From the NCBI GenBank assembly GCA_903904855.1, contig CAIVEH010000119.1:1-64000 (forward strand): DNA of 64,000 nt. The letters run 5' to 3'. The notes under the pieces were generated by a model, which searched no databases, was not told the origin of the DNA, and saw only the letters and a list, made by a program, of their open reading frames with translations. Origin of the DNA: an uncultured Bacteroidota bacterium. Its GTDB lineage: Bacteria > Bacteroidota > Bacteroidia > Chitinophagales > Chitinophagaceae. This document shows, in pieces, positions 45,381 through 55,020 of this stretch. How positions within the stretch are numbered: position 1 is the first letter of the stretch; each line of letters begins with the position of its first letter. The position numbers were made by a program, and so were the translations under genes.

Positions 45381-48300
45381 ACTGCCTGGGCTTTTTCTTT
45401 TATTGCATGAATTGAAGTATAATATTTATGTAGCAGGTGGTATGATGTCAGTTCGTATTTCCTGTTTTCAGAATGAAATAGCCTGTTCATAAACATATGC
45501 AGGTAACTCGGCATTAACTCATCTATTATATTTACTGAGTTACCTGCTTCTTTTATCTTCTTAAATACGGGTATATTCTGAATTGACCTTTCCTGGATTA
45601 CCGATTTATATTTATCTAATTCCTGGTTGTCAGACTTGAAAATGGCAAAAATTGGATCTTTTAAATTTCTGTACTTATCGTTCAAACTCCTTTGCAATGC
45701 CAGGCTTCCTCCGAATTCTGTAAAAAACCTTTTCTGCAACATGGTAGCCATCTCCAGTTTCTTTTTCAAATCATACCCTGCATCATTCATTAAAGCATCA
45801 ATAGCAATTAAGGCTATATTCCACCTTAATCTGTCCTCCGAATGTTCATTTATAAGATGGAGAATACTTAAATTAGCAAGGCTGTCATAATAAAATATAC
45901 TTTCAGAATCATCTATTGCCTTGCCACCATAGCGCTCTATTTCCCGCTCATAAGTATCTATCTGTAATTTACTGACCAATTTATCTTTGATTTGTTTATT
46001 AATACACTTTTTCATCATCTGAGAAACACTCAGAAAATTTTCTTCTTTCTTTAATTTAAATCGTACGCGTAAATGGAAATCCGGATCGGAGTATCTGATA
46101 AAGAAAAATTTATCTATTAGGCCCTTCTTCTTCAGAGACCCTACCAGTTTTTTAATAGTGCCATGTAATAATTCTTCCCCTGCATTCTGGCTACAGTATA
46201 TCTTATAAAATGCCCATTCCTCGCCTGGTACGAATACCCTTTTTATTTGGGCAATTTCATTTTCTGCAATTTTGAGACTCCCATTGTTTACGGTAGCTTC
46301 AATTTTAAGGGGTATCAGCAATTCGTTAGTATAACTGCCCTGGGCGCTTTTAATAAATGATTGCTTTTCATCTCCAAAAAATTCACACAGTGTTACAGCA
46401 CTGTGTTTTTCAATATAACCAATCAATATTTTTATGGAGTCCGCATAATTAAAATTTATAAGCAACTCATTATCTGATTGCTGAAACACCAGCAATTCAG
46501 GCATATGCCGCCTCGTCCTTAGTTTTGTAATAAACTCCTGGATTTCATTATCTTTCTTAGGCAAATTTGCAATATCATCTTTTGTTATTTTCCAGGTCGC
46601 TCTTTTTAATATAATGTTTTTATATGTTATCCTCGGGCTGAATGTCGGATTCGAACTAACCATATTGGCCCAGCTGATCCCACCAAAACATTGCTGATTC
46701 TGCAAATCGCAAAGAAATTTATATAACGGCAGACTGTTCATACTGTAATTGAGCGCTGTCGTAAATCTTGGGATAACTCTTTTTTTCAGCTTCTTGCTCA
46801 TCAGAATTATTTCACCACCCGATACCTTCACCATCAGATCGGTTATAGATAACTGATACTCTCTGGCTATTCCTGAATTGCCCAGATAAGGTATTTCATA
46901 GGCTCTGAGTAATGGCCTGGATATTATATTGCCAAGGCGCTCTTGTGGCAGATGCACGATTTCTGCAAATACTATATCCTGTGGCAATGATTGCTCTTCG
47001 TTTCTTGTCAGCGAACAAATCCAGTTTTCTATATCCTTATCTAGGTGGCTGAATCTTGCAAGTAAATTGGCATAAGATGTGCCTCCCAGCGATTTTATCA
47101 GAAACTTGAAGGATCCTTCTTCTGGGCTACCTTCGCTTGTTCCAAACAAACTGCCCATCATATAAACACTTTGCTGCAGACCAAAAGTGAATGGGAATGT
47201 TATTTTCTTCCCTTCTTTGATATTTATCTCTTTTGAGGTAATATCAATAGGATCATAATTTAATTGGAGTGAATCATTGAATTTGGTCTGTGCAATTTCA
47301 GCTATCGGGAATCCCTTTTCTGGTGTATCTGATGTGAAATTGAGATCACCGATAAAAGCATTAATGTTTTTGGAGAACTGACCATACCCTATGCCATTTT
47401 CAACATCAAGGGCATGGCTCAGTGGTATGGTTTGATTTTCATATTTTGCCGAAAATTGTTTGATAAATCTATCCAGGCTTTCCGGAATACCTGGCTTTTT
47501 ATACGAAGCATAAACCAGCTCATTTATCTGCTGGAGTATAGTGTCTATTACATTTTTAGAAATAGTGTTACTTTCAGTAGTAACTTTCAGGTCACACTGA
47601 AACAAAGTTTTTACTGCAGTTTTAATGCCTGCCGCATCTATCTGTTTGATTATATGTTCTAGTTCGGCCGGCTCATAATTATTATTTTGTAGTGTATTAT
47701 GTATTTGGGTTAATAACTGTGTGTAATTTTCAGTATGCTCGTATTTACTCAGTTGTTTACATAATGTATCAAATGGTTCTTCACCTGTTAGCGTAGGTTC
47801 CAGCTCACTTGTCAGCAGTTGCATACCTATTACATTGTTTATATAGGCCTGCGCTTCAGTTTCATCTATATCATATTGCATCAACAGGTGTACTAAATCT
47901 TTAATTGTGGCTCCCTTTCTGCAGAAATTTATTATTTCCTTCAGGTAAGGTGTTATCTCTGCTTCAGATAGCAAATAACTTCTTTTACCATGGAAATTAT
48001 AGCGCACATATCGGTATTGGTCGCCAAACGAATAAAGAGAATTATTTACAAAATAAATAATCTGCACCCTGATTTGCTCATCCTTATATATCTGGTCAAG
48101 TACTTTATGTATCAGGTCCATATCCAGCCTGCATACTGGTTCAAATTCGGTTGGCTGTTTTAAATAAATATCAGTCTTGTCTCCGAAAGTACCTAGCGAG
48201 CAACCTGCAAAATTGGCATACGGCGTGCATCTTGTACTGGCGCGAAGCCAGTATTTCTGTATAGAATTTATCATTTTGGGCGTTACTTTACCGCTCTCCA

Positions 48301-48469
48301 GTTGCCGGGTATATTCATCCAGCAGGTCTTTGGAGGCTATATAAAGCCCATACCTGAATTCAGGCCTGTTCATAATTAAACTTATATCTTCTTTAAAACA
48401 GTTGTCAGTAAACTGTAGTGGATACAAGGGAGTACGTAAAAAATAATGATTCCCAACAAGTTTTAGCAT
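45377..48469 (-). CDS. Class I lanthipeptide dehydratase (LanB, full length with elimination domain)
   Basis: 1030 residues. The N-terminal ~700 residues match the Lant_dehydr_N (glutamylation) domain: HYFLRTPLYPLQF at the start, RASTRCTPYANFAGCSLGTF (the R-x-TPF/Y signature) and GGTSYANLLARFSHLD. The C-terminal ~260 residues are the SpaB_C elimination domain: EWAFYKIYCSQNAGEELLHG, FFIRYSDPDFHLRVRFKL, and YEREIERYGG followed by SESIFYYDS. It uses glutamyl-tRNA to dehydrate Ser/Thr in the core. Both domains are in one chain, unlike the split dehydratases of pinensin-type loci. It starts 12 nt after LanC1. It is the only dehydratase for five precursors. Confidence 0.96.
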   Translation of the reverse strand: MLKLVGNHYFLRTPLYPLQFTDNCFKEDISLIMNRPEFRYGLYIASKDLLDEYTRQLESGKVTPKMINSIQKYWLRASTRCTPYANFAGCSLGTFGDKTDIYLKQPTEFEPVCRLDMDLIHKVLDQIYKDEQIRVQIIYFVNNSLYSFGDQYRYVRYNFHGKRSYLLSEAEITPYLKEIINFCRKGATIKDLVHLLMQYDIDETEAQAYINNVIGMQLLTSELEPTLTGEEPFDTLCKQLSKYEHTENYTQLLTQIHNTLQNNNYEPAELEHIIKQIDAAGIKTAVKTLFQCDLKVTTESNTISKNVIDTILQQINELVYASYKKPGIPESLDRFIKQFSAKYENQTIPLSHALDVENGIGYGQFSKNINAFIGDLNFTSDTPEKGFPIAEIAQTKFNDSLQLNYDPIDITSKEINIKEGKKITFPFTFGLQQSVYMMGSLFGTSEGSPEEGSFKFLIKSLGGTSYANLLARFSHLDKDIENWICSLTRNEEQSLPQDIVFAEIVHLPQERLGNIISRPLLRAYEIPYLGNSGIAREYQLSITDLMVKVSGGEIILMSKKLKKRVIPRFTTALNYSMNSLPLYKFLCDLQNQQCFGGISWANMVSSNPTFSPRITYKNIILKRATWKITKDDIANLPKKDNEIQEFITKLRTRRHMPELLVFQQSDNELLINFNYADSIKILIGYIEKHSAVTLCEFFGDEKQSFIKSAQGSYTNELLIPLKIEATVNNGSLKIAENEIAQIKRVFVPGEEWAFYKIYCSQNAGEELLHGTIKKLVGSLKKKGLIDKFFFIRYSDPDFHLRVRFKLKKEENFLSVSQMMKKCINKQIKDKLVSKLQIDTYEREIERYGGKAIDDSESIFYYDSLANLSILHLINEHSEDRLRWNIALIAIDALMNDAGYDLKKKLEMATMLQKRFFTEFGGSLALQRSLNDKYRNLKDPIFAIFKSDNQELDKYKSVIQERSIQNIPVFKKIKEAGNSVNIIDELMPSYLHMFMNRLFHSENRKYELTSYHLLHKYYTSIHAIKEKAQAV

Positions 48470-48481
48470 AGTTTATTAAAT

Positions 48482-49741
48482 TTATAAGTTCAACAAAAAC
48501 ATTTCATCCCAATCTGGTCTTACTTCTGCCATCGCGCTCAGCAATGTAAGTCCTATTCCTGCTGTACCCGAAATAATATTTGTTTTATCTGACCAAAGCG
48601 TTATTTTTTTCTCCATAATATGGATTTTTAACACATCATCTTCCATCTTTACTTTTGGAAATATGTTCTTAAACCAGAAATCAGCTATTTCACGGTAATT
48701 TTCATTGCCGGTCATATTATACAACCGGTTGAATATATGGCCATTCCCACACATTCCATGACAAAAACTTCCATCAAATGTATATTGGAAATTTTCATAA
48801 TTATGATCGACTATGTACTTGAATAAATATTCTGCTTCTATTTTATATCTTTCATCTGGTATCACTTTATATGCATAGTGCAATGCTATTGCAATATCAA
48901 TATCTCCATAGCACCAGGCAATTCTTCCGGAACCATTAGGTTGCTCTGATATATCGTCTCTGTAACTGAATGGATATAAGCTGGAGGATCCGGGTTTTAG
49001 TTTTTTGTCCAATACAAAATTTACTACCTGTTCAATCAGTTTTTTGCACTTTTCTTGTGCTATCCCTTGTTCCCAGATTTTTGATAATACAGCGATAATT
49101 GAAGGCATTCCATGCGATAAACCCATCGAAATCCCTTTCTCATCTATTTTTTCAAAATCAATGATATAATACCACCATGCCATTTCACCCCCCCGAGTGG
49201 CTGAACTTATCAGCGCATCCACCATCAGTTCAAGATAATGATCATGTTTTGCAGTTCGTCTTTTAGATTCCAAAAGCGGAGATGCCATACTTAGCCCACC
49301 ATGCATGTAGTCATAATCGGCATGTTTTATTAGTTCAATACATCCGGTACAGAAAGCATCTATCAGCTCTTCATCAATCATCGTTCCGGCATCCGGAACA
49401 ATCTCCTTATTTTCAAGGTGATACAGCATCCATAGTAATCCGGGTACGCCCGTGCAGAAACCATGCATTCTGTTCCCCGTACTGATGGCTAACAGGGTTT
49501 CCAGACCTTCCAATGCCAGGTTATATATACTTTCATCTTCATTATACTCAGCTATATAGAACAGGTAAAGCAGATCACCTGCGGTTCCTCCCATTGCTCC
49601 AACACCTTCATATTGTAATGATGAAGGGTTTTTAATAAATCCGGAAACTTTTTGCACCAGCCCGGACGTAACCTGATCCATTAATTCTTTGTAAGCTCCG
49701 GCATGTTCCGGGCTTATGACAGGAATCCACTTTTTATTCAT
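48482..49741 (-). CDS. Lanthionine synthetase C-family cyclase (LanC1)
   Basis: A 419-residue alpha/alpha-toroid cyclase. The zinc site is complete: Cys277 in RIAWCYGDIDIA, and Cys327-His328 in GSFCHGMCGNGHIFNRLYN. The catalytic His region is MGLSHGMPSI (His210). GVGAMGGTAGDLLYLFYIAE and HGFCTGVPGLLWMLYHLENK are further toroid repeats. It adds Cys thiols to dehydrated residues to form (methyl)lanthionine rings. It directly precedes LanB (12 nt) and follows LanC2 by 69 nt. Together with LanC2 it forms one subfamily, distinct from LanC3/4 by its MNKKWIPV/MRKKWEPS start and its KLKPGSSSLYP/KLNLSYSSLYP segment. Confidence 0.95.
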   Translation of the reverse strand: MNKKWIPVISPEHAGAYKELMDQVTSGLVQKVSGFIKNPSSLQYEGVGAMGGTAGDLLYLFYIAEYNEDESIYNLALEGLETLLAISTGNRMHGFCTGVPGLLWMLYHLENKEIVPDAGTMIDEELIDAFCTGCIELIKHADYDYMHGGLSMASPLLESKRRTAKHDHYLELMVDALISSATRGGEMAWWYYIIDFEKIDEKGISMGLSHGMPSIIAVLSKIWEQGIAQEKCKKLIEQVVNFVLDKKLKPGSSSLYPFSYRDDISEQPNGSGRIAWCYGDIDIAIALHYAYKVIPDERYKIEAEYLFKYIVDHNYENFQYTFDGSFCHGMCGNGHIFNRLYNMTGNENYREIADFWFKNIFPKVKMEDDVLKIHIMEKKITLWSDKTNIISGTAGIGLTLLSAMAEVRPDWDEMFLLNL

Positions 49742-49810
49742 AAACCTTAAACTTATATTATTAGCTAAATGAAAAATATTAAATAAATATTAAAATAAAA
49801 TTTGTTTAAC

Positions 49811-51076
49811 TTATTGCAATTTAAGCAAAAATATATCATCCCAATCTGGCCTTATGTTATCCACCGCGCTGAGTAATGTAAGGCCAAGACCGGCAGTTCC
49901 CATAATTAAGTTGGTATTATCCGACCAGGTTGGTTCCTTATTTATTACACTTATAATCTTTAGCTTTTCATTTTCATATTTAACCTTTTCATCCAACTTT
50001 CCAAACCAGAAATTTGCCAGTTCTCTGAATTGTTTATTGCCGGTGTAGTTATAAAGCCTGTTAAACATATGGCCATTCCCACATGCGCCATGACAAAAAC
50101 TGCCATCGGTTGTATAGTAGGAATTAATATCGTTATGTTTCGCTATGAATTGCAATATAGAATCAGCTTGGTCCTTATATTCTTTCTTTTTTATTACTTT
50201 ATAGGCATACAATAACCCTATGGCAATATTTATATCGCCATAGCACCACGAAACTCTCCCCGAACCGCTATTAGGTATTTCTGCTTCATTATGCCTGTAC
50301 CTTGTCGGATACAATGAAGAATAACTCAGATTTAATTTTTTATCAAAAATAAAATTGATTGTTTTTTCAATTAAGTCTTTACACTCAACTACAGCTATCC
50401 CTTGCTGGCAAATTTTGCTTAGAATCGCAATTACACCCGGCAAGCCATGCGATAATCCCATAGAAACACATAACTCTTCTGGCTTTTCCTTCTCAAAAAC
50501 AGAATTCCAATAAACCTTATTGTCTTCTCGTATGGCGGTTTTGGCCAGTGCTTCCACCATCGTTGCCAGGTACTCATTCTGCCTGTCCGTTCTTCTTTTC
50601 GATTCCAGCAGCGGAATAGCCATACCTAACCCTCCGTGCATATAATCATAGTTACAATTTTCTATTTCATTAATGCAATTGATACAAAACTTATCTATCA
50701 GTTCGTCGTCTATCATTCCGCCAGCTCCAGGTATAATTTTTTTGTTTTCCAGGTGGTACAGTGTCCATACCAGGCCAGGTAATCCTGTACAAAAGGTATT
50801 AATTGTATCCTGATGTGCAACTGATACTGCCAATTCTATATTCTTTAGAGCAATATCATACAGGGCTTCATCATCTCTCCTTATGGAAGAATAAAATAAA
50901 TATAGAAGCTCCCCAGATACCCCGCCCATTACACCCATTCCCGCATTTACATAATAATAGGGATTTGATAACAGGCTTGTATACTTACTGAGTAGGCTGT
51001 CATCCACATGTTTGATCAGAGCCTCATAAGATGCTCTGTTATCCTGCTCAATTGATGGCTCCCATTTTTTTCTCAT
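49811..51076 (-). CDS. Lanthionine synthetase C-family cyclase (LanC2)
   Basis: 421 residues, a close paralogue of LanC1. Zinc ligands are in RVSWCYGDINIAIGLLYA and GSFCHGACGNGHMFNRLYN; the His motif is MGLSHGLPGVIAILS. Its start MRKKWEPSIEQ follows a hairpin (51096-51129) and a promoter with LytTR-like repeats at 51239-51329, so it may head its own transcript LanC2-LanC1-LanB-ABC-MFP. Precursor 1 lies 611 nt upstream. Specificity towards particular precursors cannot be told from sequence. Confidence 0.95.
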   Translation of the reverse strand: MRKKWEPSIEQDNRASYEALIKHVDDSLLSKYTSLLSNPYYYVNAGMGVMGGVSGELLYLFYSSIRRDDEALYDIALKNIELAVSVAHQDTINTFCTGLPGLVWTLYHLENKKIIPGAGGMIDDELIDKFCINCINEIENCNYDYMHGGLGMAIPLLESKRRTDRQNEYLATMVEALAKTAIREDNKVYWNSVFEKEKPEELCVSMGLSHGLPGVIAILSKICQQGIAVVECKDLIEKTINFIFDKKLNLSYSSLYPTRYRHNEAEIPNSGSGRVSWCYGDINIAIGLLYAYKVIKKKEYKDQADSILQFIAKHNDINSYYTTDGSFCHGACGNGHMFNRLYNYTGNKQFRELANFWFGKLDEKVKYENEKLKIISVINKEPTWSDNTNLIMGTAGLGLTLLSAVDNIRPDWDDIFLLKLQ

Positions 51077-51095
51077 GTTTAATCTTTTCTTTTTA

Positions 51096-51129
51096 TAGGT
51101 AAGGTCGTTTATTAAAACAGCCTTACCTA
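51096..51129 (-). other. Hairpin in the LanC2 leader
   Basis: TAGGTAAGG pairs with CCTTACCTA, with a second 4-bp block after two mismatches. It ends 19 nt before the LanC2 ATG and is not followed by a T run on the minus strand, so it is more likely a 5'-leader stem than a terminator. Confidence 0.5.
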
Positions 51130-51238
51130 CCCAATTTTCTGATTATCAGAAGAAAATTAAAAACTCATTTCTGATAATCATATACCTTTCATATTTCAAC
51201 TCTTTCAGATTAATTCCAGGCTATTAAAACATTTTGCA

Positions 51239-51329
51239 GCAAGTTAACCTCCAGCGCGAATGTTTATCTCAAAAACCGACGAATGGTAGGTTTTTGGGTG
51301 TGAAATGCATGATTTACCCGACGAATGGA
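51239..51329 (-). promoter_or_regulatory. LanC2 promoter with LytTR-like direct repeats
   Basis: On the minus strand a TAACTTGC -7-like element (51239-51246) has TTTTTG 23 nt upstream. Two ACGAATGG repeats (plus-strand reading; 51279 and 51321) lie upstream, 42 bp apart. Sense-strand ACCATTCGT differs from the LytTR consensus at one position. The CGAATGG word begins exactly 41 nt from the -7 element, as in the promoters of precursors 2 and 5. Confidence 0.65.
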
Positions 51330-51560
51330 ATTTACATCCGTCAGATTTTTGTGTTTTTTAAATACATTCTCCATAACAAATCATTCTGTGGAAAAGACAA
51401 ATTTTAAAATAACAATCAGAATTAAAATATAATATAAATGCAACTATTTTAAGTCTTTATCTTATACTCACCTGGTTGTCCTTACCAAACCTCATTACCT
51501 GATCTTTCTTAAATCAATTGATTGCTTGTTATTTCTCACGGTCAATAATCAATTTTTTAA

Positions 51561-51590
51561 GGTTAGGTTGTTTAAATGAACAACCTAACC
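51561..51590 (-). other. 12-bp perfect hairpin downstream of precursor 1
   Basis: GGTTAGGTTGTT and AACAACCTAACC pair perfectly around a 6-nt loop, 97 nt after the precursor 1 stop. No T run follows on the minus strand. The same GGTTAGG stem recurs behind precursors 2 and 5. It probably marks the 3' end of the precursor mRNA or attenuates read-through into LanC2. Confidence 0.7.
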
Positions 51591-51686
51591 GGATCAAAAC
51601 TTAATTACCAGATGAAAATTCAAAAACAGTTTTCTCTTTGCAATCATAGAGCAATTAAGGCATTATACGCAGCCGGTAGCAGGGCC

Positions 51687-51971
51687 CTAGCAGGTAACCC
51701 AACCTTGTGTGGGAGCACAAACCATGCAAAATGCATCAGTACCCAGCTGTGTGCAGGTAACTGGCTGAGTAGGCAGGCAGGTGTCCCAACCTTGTGTTGG
51801 TGCACATACAAAACATACATCAAAAGTTCCTAATTGTGTGCATGTCGGTGCATCAGTTGGGCAGCTCTGGGTTATATAGGTTGTCTTACCCCCTGTATAT
51901 TGTCCTCCATCCAATGACGATAAGTCTTTGACTCTTATAGTAAGCTTCCCACGCAATTGTTTCTTTTTCAT
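51687..51971 (-). CDS. Class I lanthipeptide precursor (LanA1)
   Basis: 94 residues: leader MKKKQLRGKLTIRVKDLSSL then DGGQYTGG, cut site after GG, and a 66-residue core with nine Cys and many Thr but almost no Ser. The core is a tandem duplication of a ~31-residue unit (CTQLGTFDVCFVCAPTQGW and CTQLGTDAFCMVCAPTQGW). LanB/LanC would convert Thr-Cys pairs to methyllanthionine rings. Its leader is the most divergent of the five (KQLRGKLTIRV for KHLHGKLSLKI). The 5' leader RNA carries the conserved element at 52002-52078. The plus-strand ORF 51576-51833 is a shadow. Confidence 0.9.
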   Translation of the reverse strand: MKKKQLRGKLTIRVKDLSSLDGGQYTGGKTTYITQSCPTDAPTCTQLGTFDVCFVCAPTQGWDTCLPTQPVTCTQLGTDAFCMVCAPTQGWVTC

Positions 51972-52001
51972 TTGAATTGATTTTATAGTTAATAACTTTT
52001 T

Positions 52002-52078
52002 TCCTACTCTTGATCACGGGTTTTCAGATTCCCCCGGCTTGCTTATTCCAGTTGCAATGCACCTTCCTGATGGCCATT
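52002..52078 (-). promoter_or_regulatory. Conserved precursor-leader RNA element (copy 1)
   Basis: This ~77-nt segment ends ~30 nt before the LanA1 ATG. It matches four other copies in front of the other precursors, including the 22-nt invariant core GGGGGAATCTGAAAACCCGT plus GA. This copy differs mainly by GATCA for GATCC beyond the core. Confidence 0.75.
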
Positions 52079-52544
52079 ATTTAGAAGATAGCACCCTATC
52101 TGTGATTTTGATAATGATATATCAATTAACTCAAAACGGCATTTAATCAGTTTTAACGAAAAATTACGTAAAAAATTGTAAATAAATCCCCACATTAAGT
52201 TTACTATATCATATTAACTTAACCATAACTAATTAAATACCGAAAGCAATATTGATGTTTTATATTAAATAGTAATATTATTTTATTAATTGATTTTCAA
52301 TGATAAATATTTTTATTGCTGTTTTTTTTACAAGTATTATGCTATTTTGGTTAATTTTTTGTCCCATTTTTACAACTATTTTTTATAAAAACAGATTTAT
52401 TCATGTCTAGAAAAGTATAGCAACAAACAGTTATTCTTATGGACTAATATAAGCAGATTTAATGTAAATAGCCTGAATTAGTGCTTATTTTAAATCAATA
52501 TCTGCTTCCATAATTATTTCATCTTTAATTGTCTCCTTTTAATA
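52079..52544. other. Non-coding region upstream of precursor 1
   Basis: Very AT-rich, with no ORF. On the minus strand TAATGTGG (52190-52197) lies 219 nt before the ATG, in a block (AACGAAAAATTAC context) that also occurs upstream of precursor 4 (there TAATTTGG). It is a weak promoter candidate; no LytTR-like repeats are visible. Confidence 0.4.
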
Positions 52545-52576
52545 GGTTAGGCTGTTTCAAAAGAAACAACCTAACC
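52545..52576 (-). other. Hairpin downstream of precursor 2
   Basis: GGTTAGG-c-TGTTTC pairs with GAAACA-a-CCTAACC around AAAA (7 + 6 bp, one mismatch), 66 nt after the precursor 2 stop. Same GGTTAGG stem class as after precursors 1 and 5. Confidence 0.65.
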
Positions 52577-52642
52577 AACAGTAAATCTGATTTCAGTTGA
52601 AATATTAAAATTTAGTTTTCCCCTAAAATCATTTTGCTATTA

Positions 52643-52975
52643 TTAAATACAACCTTTGGCGCCTTCCTGAACAGAATGCAAACAAGCTACTCTAGGATCT
52701 AATTCCACTGTGCAGGTGAATGCCTCGGTAGGCAAGCATACCTGGCAAGTATCCCAACCTTGTGATGGGGCGCAAACAATACATACATCAATGGTACCAT
52801 ATTGTGTGCATGTATCCTGCGCTGATGGCGCACAGCCACAAACTGTTCCTGGCCGCCCAGAACATTCAAGCACGCTGCCGGTTCCACCAGCAATTTGCCC
52901 TTGTATATTACTATCCAGTGCCGACAGGTCTTTGATCTTCAGGGAAAGTTTCCCATGCAGATGTTTCTTTTTCAT
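52643..52975 (-). CDS. Class I lanthipeptide precursor (LanA2)
   Basis: 110 residues. Leader MKKKHLHGKLSLKIKDLSAL, then DSNIQGQIAGG, with a C39-type GG cut site. The 79-residue core has 11 Cys and contains one CTQYGTIDVCIVCAPSQGW module, homologous to the repeated module of LanA1, flanked by unrelated Cys-rich sequence (LECSGRPGTVCGCAPS before, FTCTVELDPRVACLHS after). It has its own class-A promoter with triple LytTR-like repeats (53205-53302) and a ~220-nt leader RNA with the conserved element. Confidence 0.92.
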   Translation of the reverse strand: MKKKHLHGKLSLKIKDLSALDSNIQGQIAGGTGSVLECSGRPGTVCGCAPSAQDTCTQYGTIDVCIVCAPSQGWDTCQVCLPTEAFTCTVELDPRVACLHSVQEGAKGCI

Positions 52976-53004
52976 TTGATTAAGTTATTTAGTTACTTAC
53001 TTTT

Positions 53005-53081
53005 TCCTACTCTGGATCACGGGTTTTCAGATTCCCCCGGCTTGCTTGTTTCAGTTGCAATTCACCTTCCTGATGGCCATT
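53005..53081 (-). promoter_or_regulatory. Conserved precursor-leader RNA element (copy 2)
   Basis: A ~77-nt block ending 29 nt before the LanA2 ATG, with the invariant 22-nt core and the flanking GCAAGCCGGGGG and GATCCAGAGTAGGA. The upstream half (AATGGCCATCAGGAAGGTG) is also shared with copies 1 and 4. Confidence 0.78.
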
Positions 53082-53204
53082 CGCTATAGATTAAAAACCT
53101 GAAAATCTGTTTTGCAGTACCTGGTAATGAAATTTCTATTCCATTCATTACCCGATTTTTACAATACATTTTAGGTTCGTTCTGTTCAGATTAACTAATT
53201 AGTA

Positions 53205-53302
53205 GCAATTTAGCACAATGTGTAAATGCTTAACCAATCATCTGCCGAATGTCAGGTTTCATCTGCCGAATGGTAGATTTCATCTGCCGAATGGTAATTT
53301 AA
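53205..53302 (-). promoter_or_regulatory. LanA2 promoter with three 21-bp LytTR-like direct repeats
   Basis: Plus-strand ATCTGCCGAATG units begin at 53240, 53261 and 53282, an exact 21-bp period (two helical turns). Sense-strand ACCATTCGG fits the LytTR 9-mer [TA][AC][CA]GTTN[AG][TG] except A for G at position 4. The -7-like element TAAATTGC is at 53205-53212 with TTG 22 nt upstream. CGAATG begins 41 nt from the -7 element. Confidence 0.7.
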
Positions 53303-53467
53303 CCCATCAGAATTAAGGTGTTTTAAAAGGCTTTTTGAATAGCAAACCGGGTAAAAAAATAGCTTAATTTAAATGTTATATAAAACCTTTATACTTTTCG
53401 ATAGTTAGATATAATTGAAACAGTACAAAATAATTTGGAATGCTTTACAGAGGCACAATTTATACTG

Positions 53468-54727
53468 CTATATTCTCAACAGAAACATATCATCCCAATC
53501 TGGTGTTACTTCAGCTATAGCGCTGAGAAGCGTAAGGCCAAGGCCTGCTGTCCCCATTATTACATTAGTCTCATTCGACCATGTAGGTTTGTTATTTAGC
53601 TTAACACTTATTGTTAGTGCATTATTTTCATATTTTATTCTGTCGCAAACCTTACTAAACCAATATTGAGAGGCTGCAGCTAAAGATTGATTGCCGGTAT
53701 AATTATATAACCGGTTAAACATATGCCCGTTACCACAGGCGCCATGGCAAAAACTGCCATCAAAGGTATATTGGCTATTTACTTCATTATGGGTTACTAT
53801 ATAGTTGATTATAAAATCAGCTTCTTCTTTATAATTTATATTATTCAGTGCACCATAAGCGTGCAATAATGCAAAAACCAAATCTATATCACCATAGCAC
53901 CAGGCTACTCTTCCATATCCGTTTACATTACCAATTGAGCCAATATTATAAATTTGAGGGAAAAGACAATTAAATTTATTCTCCTGCTTTTTACTGAGTA
54001 TAAAATTTATTGATTTTTCAATCAGCTCTTTACATTTGTCAATTTCAATACCCAGCTTATATATTTTCGATAAAACAGCTATGATACCTGGCAATCCATG
54101 TGCCATGCCGAATGAAACAGTTCGTTCATTTGGCTTTTCAGGATCTTTTTTATCATAAAACAAGGCTGTATTTCCATTAAATTGAGCTATCCGGTACAAA
54201 GTAGATACCATCTCGGCCAGATAATCATCCTGGTTTTTAGTCCGCTTTTCAGATTGAAGTAATGCAAGTGCCATACCGAGGCCACCATACATTAAATCGA
54301 AGTTTCCTTCAGCTATCTGATCAATTGCCAGTTTGCAGTAATGATTAATTACTTCATCATCAATCATATTTCCGGCTCCCGGAACCATATCGGTATTTTC
54401 AAGGTGGTATAAAGTCCAGAGTAACCCAGGTACTCCTGCAGCAAATGATCCTGTTGAACTTTCATCTGTAACTGAAATAAGGTTTTCAAGGCTGGTTCGG
54501 GCAAGATTATACATCTCCTGATCATCCCGGTACATCGCCGAATAGAATAAATAAACCAATTCCCCAGATGCACAAGCCATAACTCCGGCGCTCTGCCTTT
54601 TCATTTCAGCTTGGCAAGCTCCTAATGTTTTATATTTAGCTAATAAACCGGCATCCACCCAATCCAGGGTCTGGTTATATTTTGTTCTTTCTCGCAAGGG
54701 TATTAAAGGAATCCATCTTTTAACCAT
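53468..54727 (-). CDS. Lanthionine synthetase C-family cyclase (LanC3)
   Basis: 419 residues. Zinc ligands are in RVAWCYGDIDLVFALLHA and GSFCHGACGNGHMFNRLYN; the His motif is FGMAHGLPGIIAVLSKI. Its closest relative in the window is LanC4: both start with a WIPLI/WNPVI segment, share SAGVMACASGELVYLFYSA-like sequence and end VTPDWDDMFLLRI. It lies 293 nt downstream of precursor 3, separated by a 15-bp perfect hairpin, suggesting a LanA3-LanC3 unit. Confidence 0.95.
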   Translation of the reverse strand: MVKRWIPLIPLRERTKYNQTLDWVDAGLLAKYKTLGACQAEMKRQSAGVMACASGELVYLFYSAMYRDDQEMYNLARTSLENLISVTDESSTGSFAAGVPGLLWTLYHLENTDMVPGAGNMIDDEVINHYCKLAIDQIAEGNFDLMYGGLGMALALLQSEKRTKNQDDYLAEMVSTLYRIAQFNGNTALFYDKKDPEKPNERTVSFGMAHGLPGIIAVLSKIYKLGIEIDKCKELIEKSINFILSKKQENKFNCLFPQIYNIGSIGNVNGYGRVAWCYGDIDLVFALLHAYGALNNINYKEEADFIINYIVTHNEVNSQYTFDGSFCHGACGNGHMFNRLYNYTGNQSLAAASQYWFSKVCDRIKYENNALTISVKLNNKPTWSNETNVIMGTAGLGLTLLSAIAEVTPDWDDMFLLRI

Positions 54728-54927
54728 AATGTATTATTATAATATATATTATTGAAACTTTTTGTTTCCCATACAACTGCAATTATTGCATTAATTCATA
54801 GTAGTTATTTGTGTTTAATGCTCTTACCTTATGCTTGTTAATACCCTCCAATCAGCCAGACAATAAGAAATCAGATAGAGCTACTGAGTTACAGAGGACG
54901 CATTTTTCGGTTTTTTGCATTTATTCA

Positions 54928-54965
54928 GATAGGTCAGGCTATATAATAGAATAGCCTGACCTATC
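54928..54965 (-). other. 15-bp perfect hairpin between LanA3 and LanC3
   Basis: GATAGGTCAGGCTAT and ATAGCCTGACCTATC pair perfectly around an 8-nt loop, 55 nt after the LanA3 stop and 200 nt before LanC3. There is no T run on the minus strand. A likely attenuator or mRNA 3'-end stabiliser that sets precursor above enzyme level. Confidence 0.75.
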
Positions 54966-55020
54966 AATCAAATTAATATATAAAATATACTAAATAGAAA
55001 TTTAAACAATCATACATTAA

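Noticed and set aside
51576-51833. Plus-strand 85-aa ORF with several Cys
   Set aside because: It lies antisense to LanA1. Its Cys come from the complementary strand of the precursor core, and it begins inside the hairpin at 51561-51590.
53240-53302. Three 21-bp repeats as a mini CRISPR or iteron origin
   Set aside because: There are no spacers or rep gene. The same motif recurs at a fixed distance from promoters, so an operator is the better explanation.
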